A DNA stretch of 52,822 nt from Sharpea azabuensis DSM 18934. Its GTDB lineage: Bacteria; Bacillota_I; Bacilli_A; Erysipelotrichales; Coprobacillaceae. A program made the position numbers and the translations under genes. Position 1 is the first letter of the stretch. Every line of letters begins with the position of its first letter. Under the pieces are notes generated by a model, which was given only the letters and a program-made list of their open reading frames with translations, was not told the DNA's origin and ran no database searches. Location of the stretch: contig NZ_JNKU01000013.1 of the NCBI RefSeq assembly GCF_000702165.1, positions 1 to 52,822 on the forward strand. Reading direction: 5' to 3'. Positions 34,323-43,897 of the stretch are shown here, piece after piece.

Positions 34323-35486
34323 TTAAATAAAGGAATGATCAAACTGTAGTATACAGATGATTTCCGGGTTATCCACTTTCATTTTTTCTTCAATCTTTTG
34401 ACGAATGATTTCTTCATCAACCTTGTCATCATTAGGGATAAGAATATCACATATGAGTTGAGGTTGTTCTCCCTTGACAAGATGAAAATCATGAATCGAA
34501 TAATTCTTGTTGATATCATGGACAATCTTTTCCATTTTATCTTTGAGTAATTGTGTTGTTTGATCATGGGTTTCAATAGGATCATAGTGTATGGTTGTCA
34601 TGATATTGTATTTCTTCAAGATATTTCTTTCGATGCCATCGATAAGATGGTGAGCATCAATCAATGTCATATCGTTATCTACTTCTGCATGTAGCACGCA
34701 AAAACGTGAACCTGGGCCATAGTCATGAAACATCATATCATGAATGCCTAATATGTCTGGCTGACTGAGGACATATTGCTTAATCTCATCTACAAGCTCT
34801 GGATCAGGTGTACAGCCTAAGATTGAGTCAATCATCGTAGAGATTGTTTCTACCCCACCCTTTATGACAATAATTGATACGACAAGACCGACAGCACCAT
34901 CAACAGGCCAGCTTGTAAAAGCCCCGCCCAATAAGCCAATAATAGAGGCAATATTGGAAAGAACATCATTCTTAGAATCAATAGCCGCTGCTTTAAGCGT
35001 CTTGGAGTCAATTGTATCACCAATCGCATTATTAAAATAAAACATCCAGCCCTTAATCCCAATTGTAAAAATCAAAGCAATAATAATAACCACATTCACC
35101 TTAAGTTCAACCGGCTTGATAATATGCATGATGGCTTCATATCCTGAAAGAATACCAACGATAAAAATCAAACAGCCAATCACTAAGCCCATGAGATATT
35201 CATAACGGCCATGGCCATAGGGATGTTCCATGTCAGGATGTTTTTGTGCTAACGCGAAGCCAAGCAGGCTGGCAATATTGCTGCCAACATCAGAGAAGTT
35301 GTTTAAGCCATCGGCAATAACTGAAGAAGAGTGGGCAATAAAGCCAAGCACGAGCTTGAAAGATGCACAGATGATATTGAGGAAGATTGCGACAATGGAT
35401 GCAAGCATACCATATTGTACACGTACTTTTGCATTGGTTGTATCGCTGTAGTCTTTGACAAATTTCTTGATAAGAAAATGAATCAT
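34323..35486 (-). CDS. Cation diffusion facilitator exporter, probably manganese type
   Basis: A 387-residue CDF transporter with about six transmembrane helices (residues ~25-215) and a cytoplasmic metal-binding tail. In helix 2 IADGLNNFSDVGSN gives N-x-x-x-D, and in helix 5 AAIDSKNDVLSN gives D-x-x-x-D, where zinc/iron CDFs usually have H-x-x-x-D. The His-to-Asp change is the pattern associated with Mn2+ exporters. The HPYGHGRYEY loop is conserved. The C-terminal domain is longer than usual (about 170 residues). It lies upstream of mgtE on the same strand with no clear terminator between them. Confidence 0.88.
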   Translation of the reverse strand: MIHFLIKKFVKDYSDTTNAKVRVQYGMLASIVAIFLNIICASFKLVLGFIAHSSSVIADGLNNFSDVGSNIASLLGFALAQKHPDMEHPYGHGRYEYLMGLVIGCLIFIVGILSGYEAIMHIIKPVELKVNVVIIIALIFTIGIKGWMFYFNNAIGDTIDSKTLKAAAIDSKNDVLSNIASIIGLLGGAFTSWPVDGAVGLVVSIIVIKGGVETISTMIDSILGCTPDPELVDEIKQYVLSQPDILGIHDMMFHDYGPGSRFCVLHAEVDNDMTLIDAHHLIDGIERNILKKYNIMTTIHYDPIETHDQTTQLLKDKMEKIVHDINKNYSIHDFHLVKGEQPQLICDILIPNDDKVDEEIIRQKIEEKMKVDNPEIICILQFDHSFI

Positions 35487-35503
35487 TATTTATCCCCTCC
35501 CTT

Positions 35504-35530
35504 ATAAAAAAAGCAGGAAAGCCCTGCTTT
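35504..35530 (-). terminator. Intrinsic terminator overlapping the stop codon
   Basis: AAAGCAGG-5 bases-CCTGCTTT followed by TTTTTAT on the minus strand; the TAA of the upstream gene touches the first arm. Confidence 0.88.
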
Positions 35531-35882
35531 AAAAAATATCTACAATTCTTTTTAAATAAACATTGCGTCCCTGTCTTTCAACAAGGCCTGCTTCTTCCAA
35601 TTCATTCAAGTAGCCAGCAATCTTTTCTTTGTCTACCTTCTTATTGGCAATCTTTTTCAGTGTTTCAATAATCATTGGAGAATCATCCTTAATATAAGCA
35701 TTATTCTCATTATCAAACATTGGTGATTTCAGCATCACATTAAGGCAAGCTACATAAGCCCATTTCACTTCTAGACGAACAAGCTTATACTGCATACCAT
35801 CAAATAGTTCAGCTGGTACATAATATTTATCCTTATTGTCATTAACTAAATCATGAATATCTGTTTTATTAAAAGGTTCCAT
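35529..35882 (-). CDS. Hypothetical protein with winged-helix-like C-terminus
   Basis: A 117-residue soluble protein that I do not recognise. The C-terminal ~55 residues (IIETLKKIANKKVDKEKIAG, YLNELEEAGLVERQG, NVYLKRI) have the spacing of a winged-helix DNA-binding domain, but the N-terminal half does not match a known regulator family. It lies between the his operon and the CDF exporter, on the same strand and with its own terminator. Confidence 0.7.
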   Translation of the reverse strand: MEPFNKTDIHDLVNDNKDKYYVPAELFDGMQYKLVRLEVKWAYVACLNVMLKSPMFDNENNAYIKDDSPMIIETLKKIANKKVDKEKIAGYLNELEEAGLVERQGRNVYLKRIVDIF

Positions 35883-35946
35883 GCCCTACCTCCATTACAT
35901 CTAGCCCCATTATAACATTCTTCCTAGCTTCTTGCATTCTTTTTAA

Positions 35947-35978
35947 CGAAAAAGAAAGACAGCCTAGCTATCTTTCTT
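35947..35978 (-). terminator. Intrinsic terminator ending the histidine operon
   Basis: AAGAAAGATAGC-TAG-GCTGTCTTTCTT (one G-U pair) followed by TTTCG on the minus strand. The hisJ stop codon is in the loop. Confidence 0.85.
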
Positions 35979-36752
35979 GCGCTTTGTAAAGGTTGTGACA
36001 TCTTCAAAGCCAATCTTTTGATAAGCCTTTAAGACATCTTCGACATGGCTGCCAACTGTTTCTACGACATGGCTATCACTGCCCACAGTGACAATTCTGC
36101 CGCCTAATTCATAATAACGTTTGATGATATCAAAGTTAGGAAAACCACATGTCTTATTCACTTTATAGCCCGATGTATTGACTTCAATGCCTTTACCTTT
36201 TTTAATTAACGTTAAAAGTATTTCATCAATGATATCTTGATAGGCTTGATGATCCACACTTTTATCAGTATATGGACCATAGCGCATTATATAATCAAGA
36301 TGTCCAAGGATATTGAAACAATCAAAGGTCTGTACACATTTGAGTGTTTCAAGGAAGAACTCTTTGTGGGCTTCTTCCTTTGTTTTATTTTTGAAATATT
36401 CACCATAATAGAATTCCGTATGATGGATGACATGGATGCTGCCAATGACAAAGTCAAATGGTGCACTAGCTACAAAATCATTAATTTCCTGAATATGATC
36501 TGTGTCCAATCCCATTTCTACACCAATCTTTACTTTGATCTGATTGGCATATTGATCTCTTAAAGCTTCCATTGTAGGAAAATAGCTTGATAGATCAAGT
36601 TCAAAGGGATCGATGGGATAGTCAAAGTCACGATGATCTGTAAAACAGATTTCATCAAAGCCATCTTTAATAGCTTTTTGAATATAGCTTTCTGGATTTG
36701 CCTCAGAATCAAAAGAGAATCTTGTATGCAGATGATAGTCAATCTTACGCAT
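35964..36752 (-). CDS. hisJ: Histidinol-phosphatase, PHP family
   Basis: Dephosphorylates L-histidinol phosphate. The ~262-residue PHP domain carries its metal ligands in [48 protein letters not shown] and [10 protein letters not shown] start at the ATG at 36752, eight bases inside the end of hisI, because AGGTG lies seven bases upstream; ATG at 36758 and GTG at 36761 are alternatives. It is the last gene of the operon before a terminator. The gene is also called hisK in some Firmicutes. Confidence 0.9.
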   Translation of the reverse strand: MRKIDYHLHTRFSFDSEANPESYIQKAIKDGFDEICFTDHRDFDYPIDPFELDLSSYFPTMEALRDQYANQIKVKIGVEMGLDTDHIQEINDFVASAPFDFVIGSIHVIHHTEFYYGEYFKNKTKEEAHKEFFLETLKCVQTFDCFNILGHLDYIMRYGPYTDKSVDHQAYQDIIDEILLTLIKKGKGIEVNTSGYKVNKTCGFPNFDIIKRYYELGGRIVTVGSDSHVVETVGSHVEDVLKAYQKIGFEDVTTFTKRKKDS

Positions 36753-37098
36753 GTTCATCACCTACAAAAGTAATCTTTTTGACTTCTGGTAAGACTTCAT
36801 TGAAGAAGCATGAATAGCTACCTGTATGGCAGGCTACACCAACCTGTTCCACCTCAATCAACAATGTGTCTGCATCGCAATCAAGATACATGCTTTTGAT
36901 ATATTGCAGATGTCCGCTTGTCTCACCTTTATGCCATAACTCCTGACGGGAACGGCTATAGAAATAGGTTTCATGTGTCTTTAACATCATGTCATAAGCT
37001 TCTTCATTGACATAAGCTAACATCAAGACTTGTTTTGTATTGACATCCTGAACAATTGCCGGAATCATATTCTGCATTTTCTTAAAATCAGGTCTCAT
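36745..37098 (-). CDS. hisI: Phosphoribosyl-AMP cyclohydrolase
   Basis: Opens the adenine ring of PR-AMP in histidine synthesis. The 117 residues contain [10 protein letters not shown], the metal-binding [20 protein letters not shown] and a C-terminal Cys (SYSCFF). There is no HisE (PR-ATP pyrophosphatase) domain fused to it. The start at 37098 overlaps the hisF TGA as ATGA, so translation is coupled. An upstream in-frame start would extend into hisF and is unlikely. Confidence 0.93.
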   Translation of the reverse strand: MRPDFKKMQNMIPAIVQDVNTKQVLMLAYVNEEAYDMMLKTHETYFYSRSRQELWHKGETSGHLQYIKSMYLDCDADTLLIEVEQVGVACHTGSYSCFFNEVLPEVKKITFVGDEHA

Positions 37099-37862
37099 CG
37101 ATTTCTCCTTACTGGAATATGGCGTTTCGCACATATCTCCTTCACTTCATCAACGGTAGCTTCCTGGTAGTGGAAAAGACTTGCGGCTAAAGCAGCATCA
37201 CAATTTGTCTTCTCGAAGACATCAGCAATATCTTCCTTGCCACCACATCCCCCACTGGCAATAACAGGAATATGTACAGCTTCTACAACAGTTTTCAACA
37301 TTTCAATATCAAAGCCTTCTCTTGTCCCATCAGCATCCATGCTTGTCAGCAATATTTCACCAGCACCTAATGCTTCACACTTCTTGACCCATTCAAGAAG
37401 ATCAATGCCGGTATTTTCTCTTCCCCCGGCAATATAGACATCCCAGCCGGAATGATCTTCACGCATTTTAGCATCAACAGCAACAACAACACACTGTACG
37501 CCAAATTCATCACTTGCTTCTTTGATCAATTGTGGATTCTTGATGGCAGCTGAGTTTACTGACACTTTATCCGCCCCCACCGAAAGAATCATGCGAAAAT
37601 CTTCAAGTGAGCGAATCCCGCCACCAACACATAGTGGAATGGAAAGCTCATTGGCAGCACGCTGAATGACATCTTTGATGATTCCGCGATCTTCATAGGT
37701 TGCCGTAATATCAAGAAAGACAACTTCATCAGCACACTGACGATCATATTCTTTAGCAAGCTCAACAGGATCGCCAACATCCTTCAAGCCCACAAAATTT
37801 ACCCCTTTAACAACCTTGCCATCCTTAATATCAAGACAAGGAATAATACGTTTAGCCAACAT
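37095..37862 (-). CDS. hisF: Imidazole glycerol phosphate synthase, cyclase subunit
   Basis: With HisH, turns PRFAR and ammonia into IGP and AICAR. The 255-residue (beta/alpha)8 barrel has the catalytic Asp in [15 protein letters not shown] and the second in [14 protein letters not shown]; phosphate loops are [12 protein letters not shown] and VIASGGCGG. It overlaps hisA by 11 bases and hisI by 4. AICAR made here feeds back to purine synthesis, where the window also encodes the AICAR transformylase. Confidence 0.96.
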   Translation of the reverse strand: MLAKRIIPCLDIKDGKVVKGVNFVGLKDVGDPVELAKEYDRQCADEVVFLDITATYEDRGIIKDVIQRAANELSIPLCVGGGIRSLEDFRMILSVGADKVSVNSAAIKNPQLIKEASDEFGVQCVVVAVDAKMREDHSGWDVYIAGGRENTGIDLLEWVKKCEALGAGEILLTSMDADGTREGFDIEMLKTVVEAVHIPVIASGGCGGKEDIADVFEKTNCDAALAASLFHYQEATVDEVKEICAKRHIPVRRNR

Positions 37863-38571
37863 TCTTGATCACCTCTTCTAGATGAATACGTCCTTCATAA
37901 TAAGCTTTGCCGACAATACATGCATAATAGCCTAGCTTATTGACTTCATAGACATCGTCATCATCTTTGACACCACCACTTACGACAAACTGGATCTTGG
38001 AGTGCTGGGCAATATTCTTATAGACAGGAAAACTTGGGCCTGTTAATGTGCCATCTTTGGAAATATCTGTACAGACAATCGTCTTGACGCCAATCTTTTC
38101 CAATTCATCAATAAAATCAAGATAATACACCTGACTTGTTTCTAGCCAGCCACTTGTCGAAACATAGCCATCACGTATATCCACCCCAACAACAATCCTT
38201 TCCGATCCATAGTCCTCTATGCAGGCTTTCACAAACTCAGGATTCTCTAAGGCCACCGTACCAAGAATAACACGATTAATACCAACATTATTTAAATAGA
38301 AATCAACTGTTTCCTTATCCCTTATGCCACCGCCAAGTTCCATCGGAATAGAGATGGCCTCACGCATCTTTTTGATAGTTTCCTTATTGGATGCCTTGGC
38401 ATCCTTAGCACCATCTAAATCGACGACATGAAGATACTTTGCTCCCATGTCTTCAAACGTCTTGGCAAGTTCTTCAGGATGGGAAGAATAGACTGTTTTT
38501 TGTTTATAATCACCTTTATAAAGACGGACAGCTTCACCGCCTTGCAGGTCTATTGCAGGAATGACTAACAT
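37852..38571 (-). CDS. hisA: ProFAR isomerase
   Basis: Isomerises ProFAR to PRFAR by an Amadori rearrangement. The 239-residue barrel has the catalytic Asp in [14 protein letters not shown] and the second in [24 protein letters not shown] and [12 protein letters not shown] form phosphate loops. Overlaps hisH by 7 bases and hisF by 11. Confidence 0.96.
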   Translation of the reverse strand: MLVIPAIDLQGGEAVRLYKGDYKQKTVYSSHPEELAKTFEDMGAKYLHVVDLDGAKDAKASNKETIKKMREAISIPMELGGGIRDKETVDFYLNNVGINRVILGTVALENPEFVKACIEDYGSERIVVGVDIRDGYVSTSGWLETSQVYYLDFIDELEKIGVKTIVCTDISKDGTLTGPSFPVYKNIAQHSKIQFVVSGGVKDDDDVYEVNKLGYYACIVGKAYYEGRIHLEEVIKNVG

Positions 38572-39176
38572 GATACCAACTCCTTGAATGCCAATAAGAT
38601 TTTCTTGCCGACTTCACCACTTTTTTCAGGATGGAACTGACAGCCGATAACATTATCCTTAATAACCACAGCTGGTACTTTCACACCGCCATATGAAGCA
38701 TAGGCAATCAGTTCATCATCAGTCGTATGGGCACGATACGAATGAACGAAGTAGACATAGTCTCCTTCCTGAACATATTTTAACAAGGGATGGGGATGAT
38801 TGATGACAAGCTGATTCCATCCCATATGAGGAATCTTGGCCTTGACATCATCCATGTACTTCACTTCACCATCGAGAAAACCTAAGCCCTTTGTTTCTTC
38901 GACTTCATAGCCCTTTTCAAATAAAACCTGCATGCCTAGGCAGATGCCCATGATGGGTGTTTTTTTTGCTTTGACTTCGTTGAGGACCTCAATAAGATGT
39001 TCATTTTCTAAATTCTTCATTGCCACAGGGAATGTTCCAACACCCGGCAAGATCACTCCATCAGCCTGAAGAATGACTTCAGGATCACTTGTAACTTCAA
39101 CATCCATATCTAGACGTCTTAAGGCATTTGTGACTGAACCCAAATTACCTACATGATAATCAATGACAGCAATCAT
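38565..39176 (-). CDS. hisH: Imidazole glycerol phosphate synthase, glutaminase subunit
   Basis: A 203-residue class I glutamine amidotransferase that passes ammonia to HisF. The nucleophile Cys is in MGICLGMQVLFE; the His-Glu pair is in CQFHPEKSG. VILPGVGTFP is the oxyanion-side loop. It starts directly after the hisB stop and overlaps hisA by seven bases. Confidence 0.96.
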   Translation of the reverse strand: MIAVIDYHVGNLGSVTNALRRLDMDVEVTSDPEVILQADGVILPGVGTFPVAMKNLENEHLIEVLNEVKAKKTPIMGICLGMQVLFEKGYEVEETKGLGFLDGEVKYMDDVKAKIPHMGWNQLVINHPHPLLKYVQEGDYVYFVHSYRAHTTDDELIAYASYGGVKVPAVVIKDNVIGCQFHPEKSGEVGKKILLAFKELVSC

Positions 39177-39764
39177 CTACAACACCCCTTTAGAAGATAC
39201 AATTTCATCACGATATTTCTCATTAATCGTTACGGCTTCTTTAAGAGCTCTTGCAAAGCTCTTAAAACATGCTTCAATGACATGATGCATATTCTTGCCA
39301 TAGGCTTCATTGAAATGCAGGGTCATGCCACTATTGAAGGCAAAGGCTCTAAAGAATTCTTCGGTCATTTCTGTCTGATAATTGCCAAGCAAGACATTAT
39401 CGAGCGTGACATTGAAGACAAGGAAAGGACGGCCTGATAAGTCAAGATTGCAGGCAACTAAGGCTTCATCCATAGGAATGGTGAAGGCGCCATAGCGTGT
39501 AATGCCCTTCTTGTCACCTAATGCCTGGCTGAGACATTGTCCTAAGACAATGCCTAGATCTTCAATCGTATGATGACTATCGACCTGTAAGTCACCATCA
39601 ACTCTGACATAGAGGTCAAACTTGCCATGAAAGGCCAGCAGTTCCAACATATGGTCCATAAAGCCCACACCTGTAGAAACATCTACCTGGCCACTTCCAT
39701 CCAAATTCAAATCAACCTTGACCTTAGTCTCTTTGGTATCTCTTGCAATATGTGCTTCTCGCAT
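39177..39764 (-). CDS. hisB: Imidazoleglycerol-phosphate dehydratase
   Basis: Manganese-dependent dehydration of IGP to imidazole acetol phosphate. The 195-residue mono-functional form shows STGVGFMDHMLELLAFHG, DSHHTIEDLGIVLGQ and the C-terminal NEAYGKNMHHVIEACFKSF, each supplying His/Glu metal ligands. There is no fused phosphatase domain, consistent with a separate PHP phosphatase at the end of the operon. Three bases after hisD. Confidence 0.97.
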   Translation of the reverse strand: MREAHIARDTKETKVKVDLNLDGSGQVDVSTGVGFMDHMLELLAFHGKFDLYVRVDGDLQVDSHHTIEDLGIVLGQCLSQALGDKKGITRYGAFTIPMDEALVACNLDLSGRPFLVFNVTLDNVLLGNYQTEMTEEFFRAFAFNSGMTLHFNEAYGKNMHHVIEACFKSFARALKEAVTINEKYRDEIVSSKGVL

Positions 39765-39767
39765 AGA

Positions 39768-41066
39768 CTAATCCTCCTCGAATCTCACTTTTAAGCTATT
39801 CGCATGAGCATCCAAGCCTTCCTTATGCGCGAATGTCATCACATCATCCTTAAATGTCGCTAAGACTTCTTTTGGATAATAAGAATAAGCAGAATGTTTA
39901 ATAAAATCATATACGCCTAAAGCACTATAGAACTTCGCTGTACCACCTGTTGGTAAGACATGGTTTGTCCCTGACATATAGTCACCAAGAGGTTCTGGGG
40001 AATATTCTCCCAAGAAGATACTTCCAGCATTTGTGATCAGAGGAAGTGCTTCGATAGGATTAGCAGTTAAGACTTCAAGATGCTCTGGTGCTAGGTCATT
40101 TGAGACTTCAAAGGCATGTTTCAAGTCATCAGCAAGAACAGCCCCACCATAATTCTTAATTGATTCACGAATAATGTCCTCTCTAGGCAAGCTGACAACC
40201 TGTCTTTCAAGTTCCTGATCCACTTCATCAATCAGTTTTTCACTTGTCGTAATCAGGATAGCTGATGCAAGACGATCATGTTCAGCCTGACTCATCAAGT
40301 CAGCAGCAACATATTTAGGATTAGCAGTTTCATCAGCTACAATAAGTATTTCTGATGGTCCAGCAATCATATCAATATCAACAACGCCATAACATAACTT
40401 CTTAGCCGTGGCGACAAAGATATTCCCTGGTCCAACAATCTTATCCGCTTTCTTGATGGTTTTAGTGCCATAGGCAGCAGCAGCTACACCTTGTGCCCCA
40501 CCTGCTTTATAGATTGTTTCAATACCAGCGACATAAGCTGCAGCTAATATAACATCCGATACCTTGCCATCAGCCTTGACTGGCGTAATGATATAGAGGT
40601 GTTTGACACCAGCTAGTTTAGCAGGAATGGCATTCATCATGACGGTTGAAGGATATGTTGCGGTTCCACCTGGTACATAGAGCGCAACGGTATCAATTGG
40701 TGTGACCTTGCTGCCAAGAATAACACCATCTTCCTTATAAATAGCCCAGCTTTTTTCAATCTGGTTTTTATGATATGTGATCAGCTGCTCTTTTGTTCGT
40801 TCAAGAATACGAATGAAATCTGGACCGATACGTGTAACAGCATCCATGATTTCCTGCTTCGTTACAATAAGATCTGCTGTACTTTCTGGTTTAAAGCCAT
40901 CAAACTTGGCACAATATTCCAAGAGTGCCTTATCTCCCCCATTAGCGACATTGGTAATAATGTCAAGAACACTCTTGTTGACTTCGGCTGAAATTTCAGT
41001 CTTACGGCCATGTAATTTTGTTTCTATTTCTTTAAGATTCCCCTTAAATGTCATTCTTTTCAACAT
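39768..41066 (-). CDS. hisD: Histidinol dehydrogenase
   Basis: Oxidises L-histidinol to L-histidine in two NAD-dependent steps. At 432 residues it is full length. Recognisable are VALYVPGGTATYPSTVMM, KIVGPGNIFVATAKKL, DMIAGPSEILIVAD, the zinc/catalytic DLMSQAEHD, and NDLAPEHLE. It starts two bases after the hisG stop, with GGGGG upstream. Confidence 0.97.
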   Translation of the reverse strand: MLKRMTFKGNLKEIETKLHGRKTEISAEVNKSVLDIITNVANGGDKALLEYCAKFDGFKPESTADLIVTKQEIMDAVTRIGPDFIRILERTKEQLITYHKNQIEKSWAIYKEDGVILGSKVTPIDTVALYVPGGTATYPSTVMMNAIPAKLAGVKHLYIITPVKADGKVSDVILAAAYVAGIETIYKAGGAQGVAAAAYGTKTIKKADKIVGPGNIFVATAKKLCYGVVDIDMIAGPSEILIVADETANPKYVAADLMSQAEHDRLASAILITTSEKLIDEVDQELERQVVSLPREDIIRESIKNYGGAVLADDLKHAFEVSNDLAPEHLEVLTANPIEALPLITNAGSIFLGEYSPEPLGDYMSGTNHVLPTGGTAKFYSALGVYDFIKHSAYSYYPKEVLATFKDDVMTFAHKEGLDAHANSLKVRFEED

Positions 41067-41068
41067 CG

Positions 41069-41689
41069 TTATTCGTCCCCCTTTAATGCATTGATGAGTT
41101 TAAAGATCTCATCACGTTTATATTTATAGCTGACTTTATTGACAACCATGCGGGTTGATACATCAGCAACCTTATCAATCACTTCAAGACCATTAGCCTT
41201 AAGTGTTGAACCTGTTTCAACAATATCAACAATCGCATCACTCAGTCCGACAACCGGTCCTAGTTCAACAGAACCTTCTAACTTAATGATTTCGACATCT
41301 TCTCTTTGGTTCGCAAAGTATTGTTTGGCGACCTTAGTATACTTTGATGCAATTTTCTTACGGCGTTCAAAATGCTTTTCTTTATATTCTGGATAGGCAC
41401 ATAGTGCGAAGTAGCACTTGCCAATCTCAAGATCCAGCATTTCATAATAATCATCATAATCTGATTCCATTAAGGTATCCGATCCGACAAATCCCACATC
41501 AACAATGCCATGTTCAAGAAATGTCAGCACATCATTGCTTTTCGCAAAGATCATCTGGATGCCATCCTTTGTCTCAATAAGTAGTTCACGATCTTTATTG
41601 AAGATGGGATCCATGTCAAAGCCTTGTTTAGCGAGCAGTTGACAAACCTGCTTTTCAATACGTCCTTTCGTAATCGCAATTTTAATCAT
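41069..41689 (-). CDS. hisG: ATP phosphoribosyltransferase, short form
   Basis: First enzyme of the pathway, joining ATP and PRPP. The ~206-residue short form (HisG-S) lacks the regulatory C-terminal domain and needs His[14 protein letters not shown] opens it; [20 protein letters not shown], then [11 protein letters not shown], forms the PRPP loop. I use the ATG at 41689, since AGGAGG lies nine bases upstream; an ATG at 41698 abuts that site. It overlaps hisZ by eight bases. Confidence 0.95.
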   Translation of the reverse strand: MIKIAITKGRIEKQVCQLLAKQGFDMDPIFNKDRELLIETKDGIQMIFAKSNDVLTFLEHGIVDVGFVGSDTLMESDYDDYYEMLDLEIGKCYFALCAYPEYKEKHFERRKKIASKYTKVAKQYFANQREDVEIIKLEGSVELGPVVGLSDAIVDIVETGSTLKANGLEVIDKVADVSTRMVVNKVSYKYKRDEIFKLINALKGDE

Positions 41690-42647
41690 TGGCTTCATCC
41701 TCCTTGCTTAATGCTTCAAGTAATGTATTTAAGTGATAGGAGAAGCCAATGGCTGGCACTTCCTTATCAAAATAGCTTAAGAGCTTATCATAGCGTCCAC
41801 CAGAGAGAATAGCATAGGCTGAATAGTAACTATAGCCCTTGATCATGATGCCCGTATAGTAATTCTGAGTAGGCACCATGCAGAGATCAAAGACCATATT
41901 TTCTTTCATAGTACTGATGTCATACATGGCCATCATTTCATCAATCGCTTCAATCAATATCTCATCATCGATGATTTCTCTCATCTTCTTTAAATCATTG
42001 ATATCACCAAATGAATAAGGCAGCTTCAATAAGAGTTCTTTAAGTGAACCCGTAAAGCCTTTTTCTTCCACAAAGCTTTTCATCAGTGAGTTTGCTTTCT
42101 TATCAAGAATATAACGCAAACGTTCATCTTGTACGAGCGTCTCTAAGCGATGGAAGAATTTTGCATGACCAAGTTCAAGCTTGCAATTGGTGATGCCAAT
42201 GGATTGCAAAGATGCTTCAACAAGTTCTAAGCACTCAGCATCGCCCTCATAACCACCTTTACCAAGAAGTTCCATACCACCCTGATAGAGTTCACTGCTT
42301 CTTCCCTTATGACGTTCCTGAATACGATAGACCTTACCAAAATAGCTATAACGTCTTGTCTCACTTGTATGGGCATTATTGTAAAGACGGGCAATCGGAA
42401 CGGTAAAGTCAGCACGTAAGGTAATCAGCTTGCCTTCCCCATTGACGAATTCAAACATGCTTTCTTCATTATCATTACGGATTTCCTGATAAAGGTTGGC
42501 ATATTCAAATGTCGGTAACATCAGTTCTTCATAACCATGGGCTTGAAAGAGATTTCTCAGCTGGCTTTCGATTGAACGCAATTTTGAAGCATCAAGACTT
42601 GCCGCATCCGTACTTTCTTCCGGTATTAAATATTTAAATTCTTCCAT
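41682..42647 (-). CDS. hisZ: ATP phosphoribosyltransferase regulatory subunit
   Basis: A 321-residue HisRS-like paralogue without tRNA charging activity; it assembles with short HisG and gives histidine feedback control. Class II synthetase-like motifs are seen ([52 protein letters not shown]) but the protein is shorter than a HisRS and lacks the anticodon domain. First structural gene after the attenuator, with AAGGAGAGG upstream. Confidence 0.95.
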   Translation of the reverse strand: MEEFKYLIPEESTDAASLDASKLRSIESQLRNLFQAHGYEELMLPTFEYANLYQEIRNDNEESMFEFVNGEGKLITLRADFTVPIARLYNNAHTSETRRYSYFGKVYRIQERHKGRSSELYQGGMELLGKGGYEGDAECLELVEASLQSIGITNCKLELGHAKFFHRLETLVQDERLRYILDKKANSLMKSFVEEKGFTGSLKELLLKLPYSFGDINDLKKMREIIDDEILIEAIDEMMAMYDISTMKENMVFDLCMVPTQNYYTGIMIKGYSYYSAYAILSGGRYDKLLSYFDKEVPAIGFSYHLNTLLEALSKEDEAND

Positions 42648-42664
42648 AACTTCCTCTCCTTAAA

Positions 42665-42691
42665 GAAAAAAGCGGGTTACTAATAACCCAC
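42665..42691 (-). terminator. Attenuator terminator of the histidine operon
   Basis: GTGGGTTA-TTAG-TAACCCGC (one G-U pair) followed by TTTTTTC on the minus strand, between the leader peptide and hisZ. Confidence 0.92.
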
Positions 42692-42763
42692 TTAGAAATA
42701 TTGAGTATTAGATCACAGTCCTTATTTATATGTCAAAGGGGACTGTATCCTGATGATACAACC

Positions 42764-42817
42764 CTAGGTTCTGTGATGATGGCGATGTAATTTTGAATAG
42801 TTTCTTGTGTTTTTCAT
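42764..42817 (-). CDS. hisL: His-rich leader peptide of the histidine operon
   Basis: A 17-residue peptide, MKNTRNYSKLHRHHHRT, with four His codons within five positions, preceded by GAGG and followed by an attenuator. The composition and position are those of an amino-acid-sensing leader peptide. Confidence 0.85.
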   Translation of the reverse strand: MKNTRNYSKLHRHHHRT

Positions 42818-42861
42818 AAATATCTACCTCGCTTGTTGTAATAATAGCACAAGAGCGTATG

Positions 42862-42893
42862 AAAAAAAAGAACTAATTTCATAAATTAGTTCT
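42862..42893 (-). terminator. Intrinsic terminator overlapping the AEC stop codon
   Basis: AGAACTAATTT-ATG-AAATTAGTTCT followed by TTTTTTTTC on the minus strand. It separates the transporter from the his leader. Confidence 0.92.
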
Positions 42894-43830
42894 ACAAGCC
42901 AACGGCTAGACTATAGACCATATTTAATAATGGCATTGTGAATAAGCAGAAGATGACCGTCATCGCATTAATCAGCGAGCTTTCTTTTTCTTCATTATGA
43001 TAGATGGAAGCAAACTGTGTCACAGTGGAAGCACTTGGACCACTTGCCGCAAGTAAAGAAATCATCAAGACCTTATCCGCTCCCACAAAGAGATTGTGGA
43101 TATGGAATAAGACAATGATGGCAAGAAAGAGAGCTGGCAGTAAGATTAAACGGAAGAAACTGATGATATAGACACGTTTATTGGTAAAGGCTTCTTTCAT
43201 ATTCATTTCCGAAAGCAACATGCCCACTACAAGCATGGATAAGGGTCCCATGGGATTTTGTGCGGAATTGAGCGCACTATAAAGCATGGTTGGTAAATGG
43301 ATATGTGTAATACAGAGAATAATCCCTAACGCAATCGCAACCATATTGACATTAAGGAGGATATGCCTGATTTCAAAGTGTGCATCACCACTCATAATGG
43401 TCTTACAATGCGTCCAAAGCAGGATTGTCTGAACCATCATATAGCCTGAGGCATAAAAGACCATCTTCTGACCTAGGACAAGTGTCACTAAAGGCAGGAT
43501 CAGATTGCCACAATTACTATAAATCATACTGGCTTTTTCCATGGCATTATAATGCCAGAAATGATCCAATAAGCCAACCACACCAAAATAAAGGATATGC
43601 ACGCCTACAGCTGCCCCCAGGGCTAAAAGAAAGCCCTGCATACGACTAGGTGTCAGTTCAATCTGGAATGCAATAATAATGGCTGCTGGTGCGCACATAT
43701 AGAGCACGAGTTTAGAAAGTATTGAAGCGTCACGCGCCTTTAAAACCCCCGTCTTGACAAGCACATAACCAACAACTACCAATAAAAACAAAGCCCCAAT
43801 CTGGGTCGCTAAAGAAATACTCAATGCCAT
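42892..43830 (-). CDS. AEC (auxin efflux carrier) family transporter
   Basis: A 312-residue membrane protein with about ten hydrophobic spans in two halves. It shows family traits such as KTGVLKARDASILSKLVLYM near residue 30 and the central YSNCGNLILPLVTLVLG with its conserved Asn-Pro-like break. Bacterial members export or import malate and other small organic acids; the substrate here cannot be told. It is encoded alone between the his leader and a small membrane protein. Confidence 0.88.
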   Translation of the reverse strand: MALSISLATQIGALFLLVVVGYVLVKTGVLKARDASILSKLVLYMCAPAAIIIAFQIELTPSRMQGFLLALGAAVGVHILYFGVVGLLDHFWHYNAMEKASMIYSNCGNLILPLVTLVLGQKMVFYASGYMMVQTILLWTHCKTIMSGDAHFEIRHILLNVNMVAIALGIILCITHIHLPTMLYSALNSAQNPMGPLSMLVVGMLLSEMNMKEAFTNKRVYIISFFRLILLPALFLAIIVLFHIHNLFVGADKVLMISLLAASGPSASTVTQFASIYHNEEKESSLINAMTVIFCLFTMPLLNMVYSLAVGL

Positions 43831-43856
43831 AATTCCACCTCTGCTTACATCTTAAA

Positions 43857-43887
43857 ACAAAAAGAAAAAGCAGTTTGTGCTTTTTCT
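43857..43887 (-). terminator. Intrinsic terminator
   Basis: AGAAAAAGCA-CAAAC-TGCTTTTTCT followed by TTTTG on the minus strand, after the small membrane protein gene. Confidence 0.85.
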
Positions 43888-43897
43888 CAAATTGAAA

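Larger units (their letters stand above)
42665..42850 (-). promoter_or_regulatory. Histidine operon leader: promoter, leader peptide, alternative hairpins
   Basis: An extended -10 (TGCTATTAT, minus strand, 42841-42849) starts the transcript. The His codons lie in an arm (ATCACAG) that can pair with CTGTGAT further down; TGTATC/GATACA and CAGTCC/GGACTG make further hairpins. CTAATA just before the terminator can pair with TATTAG inside it, a candidate antiterminator. Stalling at His codons would choose between these. This is ribosome-mediated attenuation by analogy with the enteric his operon. Confidence 0.8.

Noticed and set aside
34197-34349. Plus-strand 50-codon frame preceded by AAAAGGAG
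   Set aside because: It overlaps the end of the CDF gene and the mgtE leader in antisense and resembles no protein; kept only as a caveat to the leader finding.
42665-42850. T-box leader before the his operon
   Set aside because: No T-box consensus was seen, and the His-rich leader peptide explains the region better.
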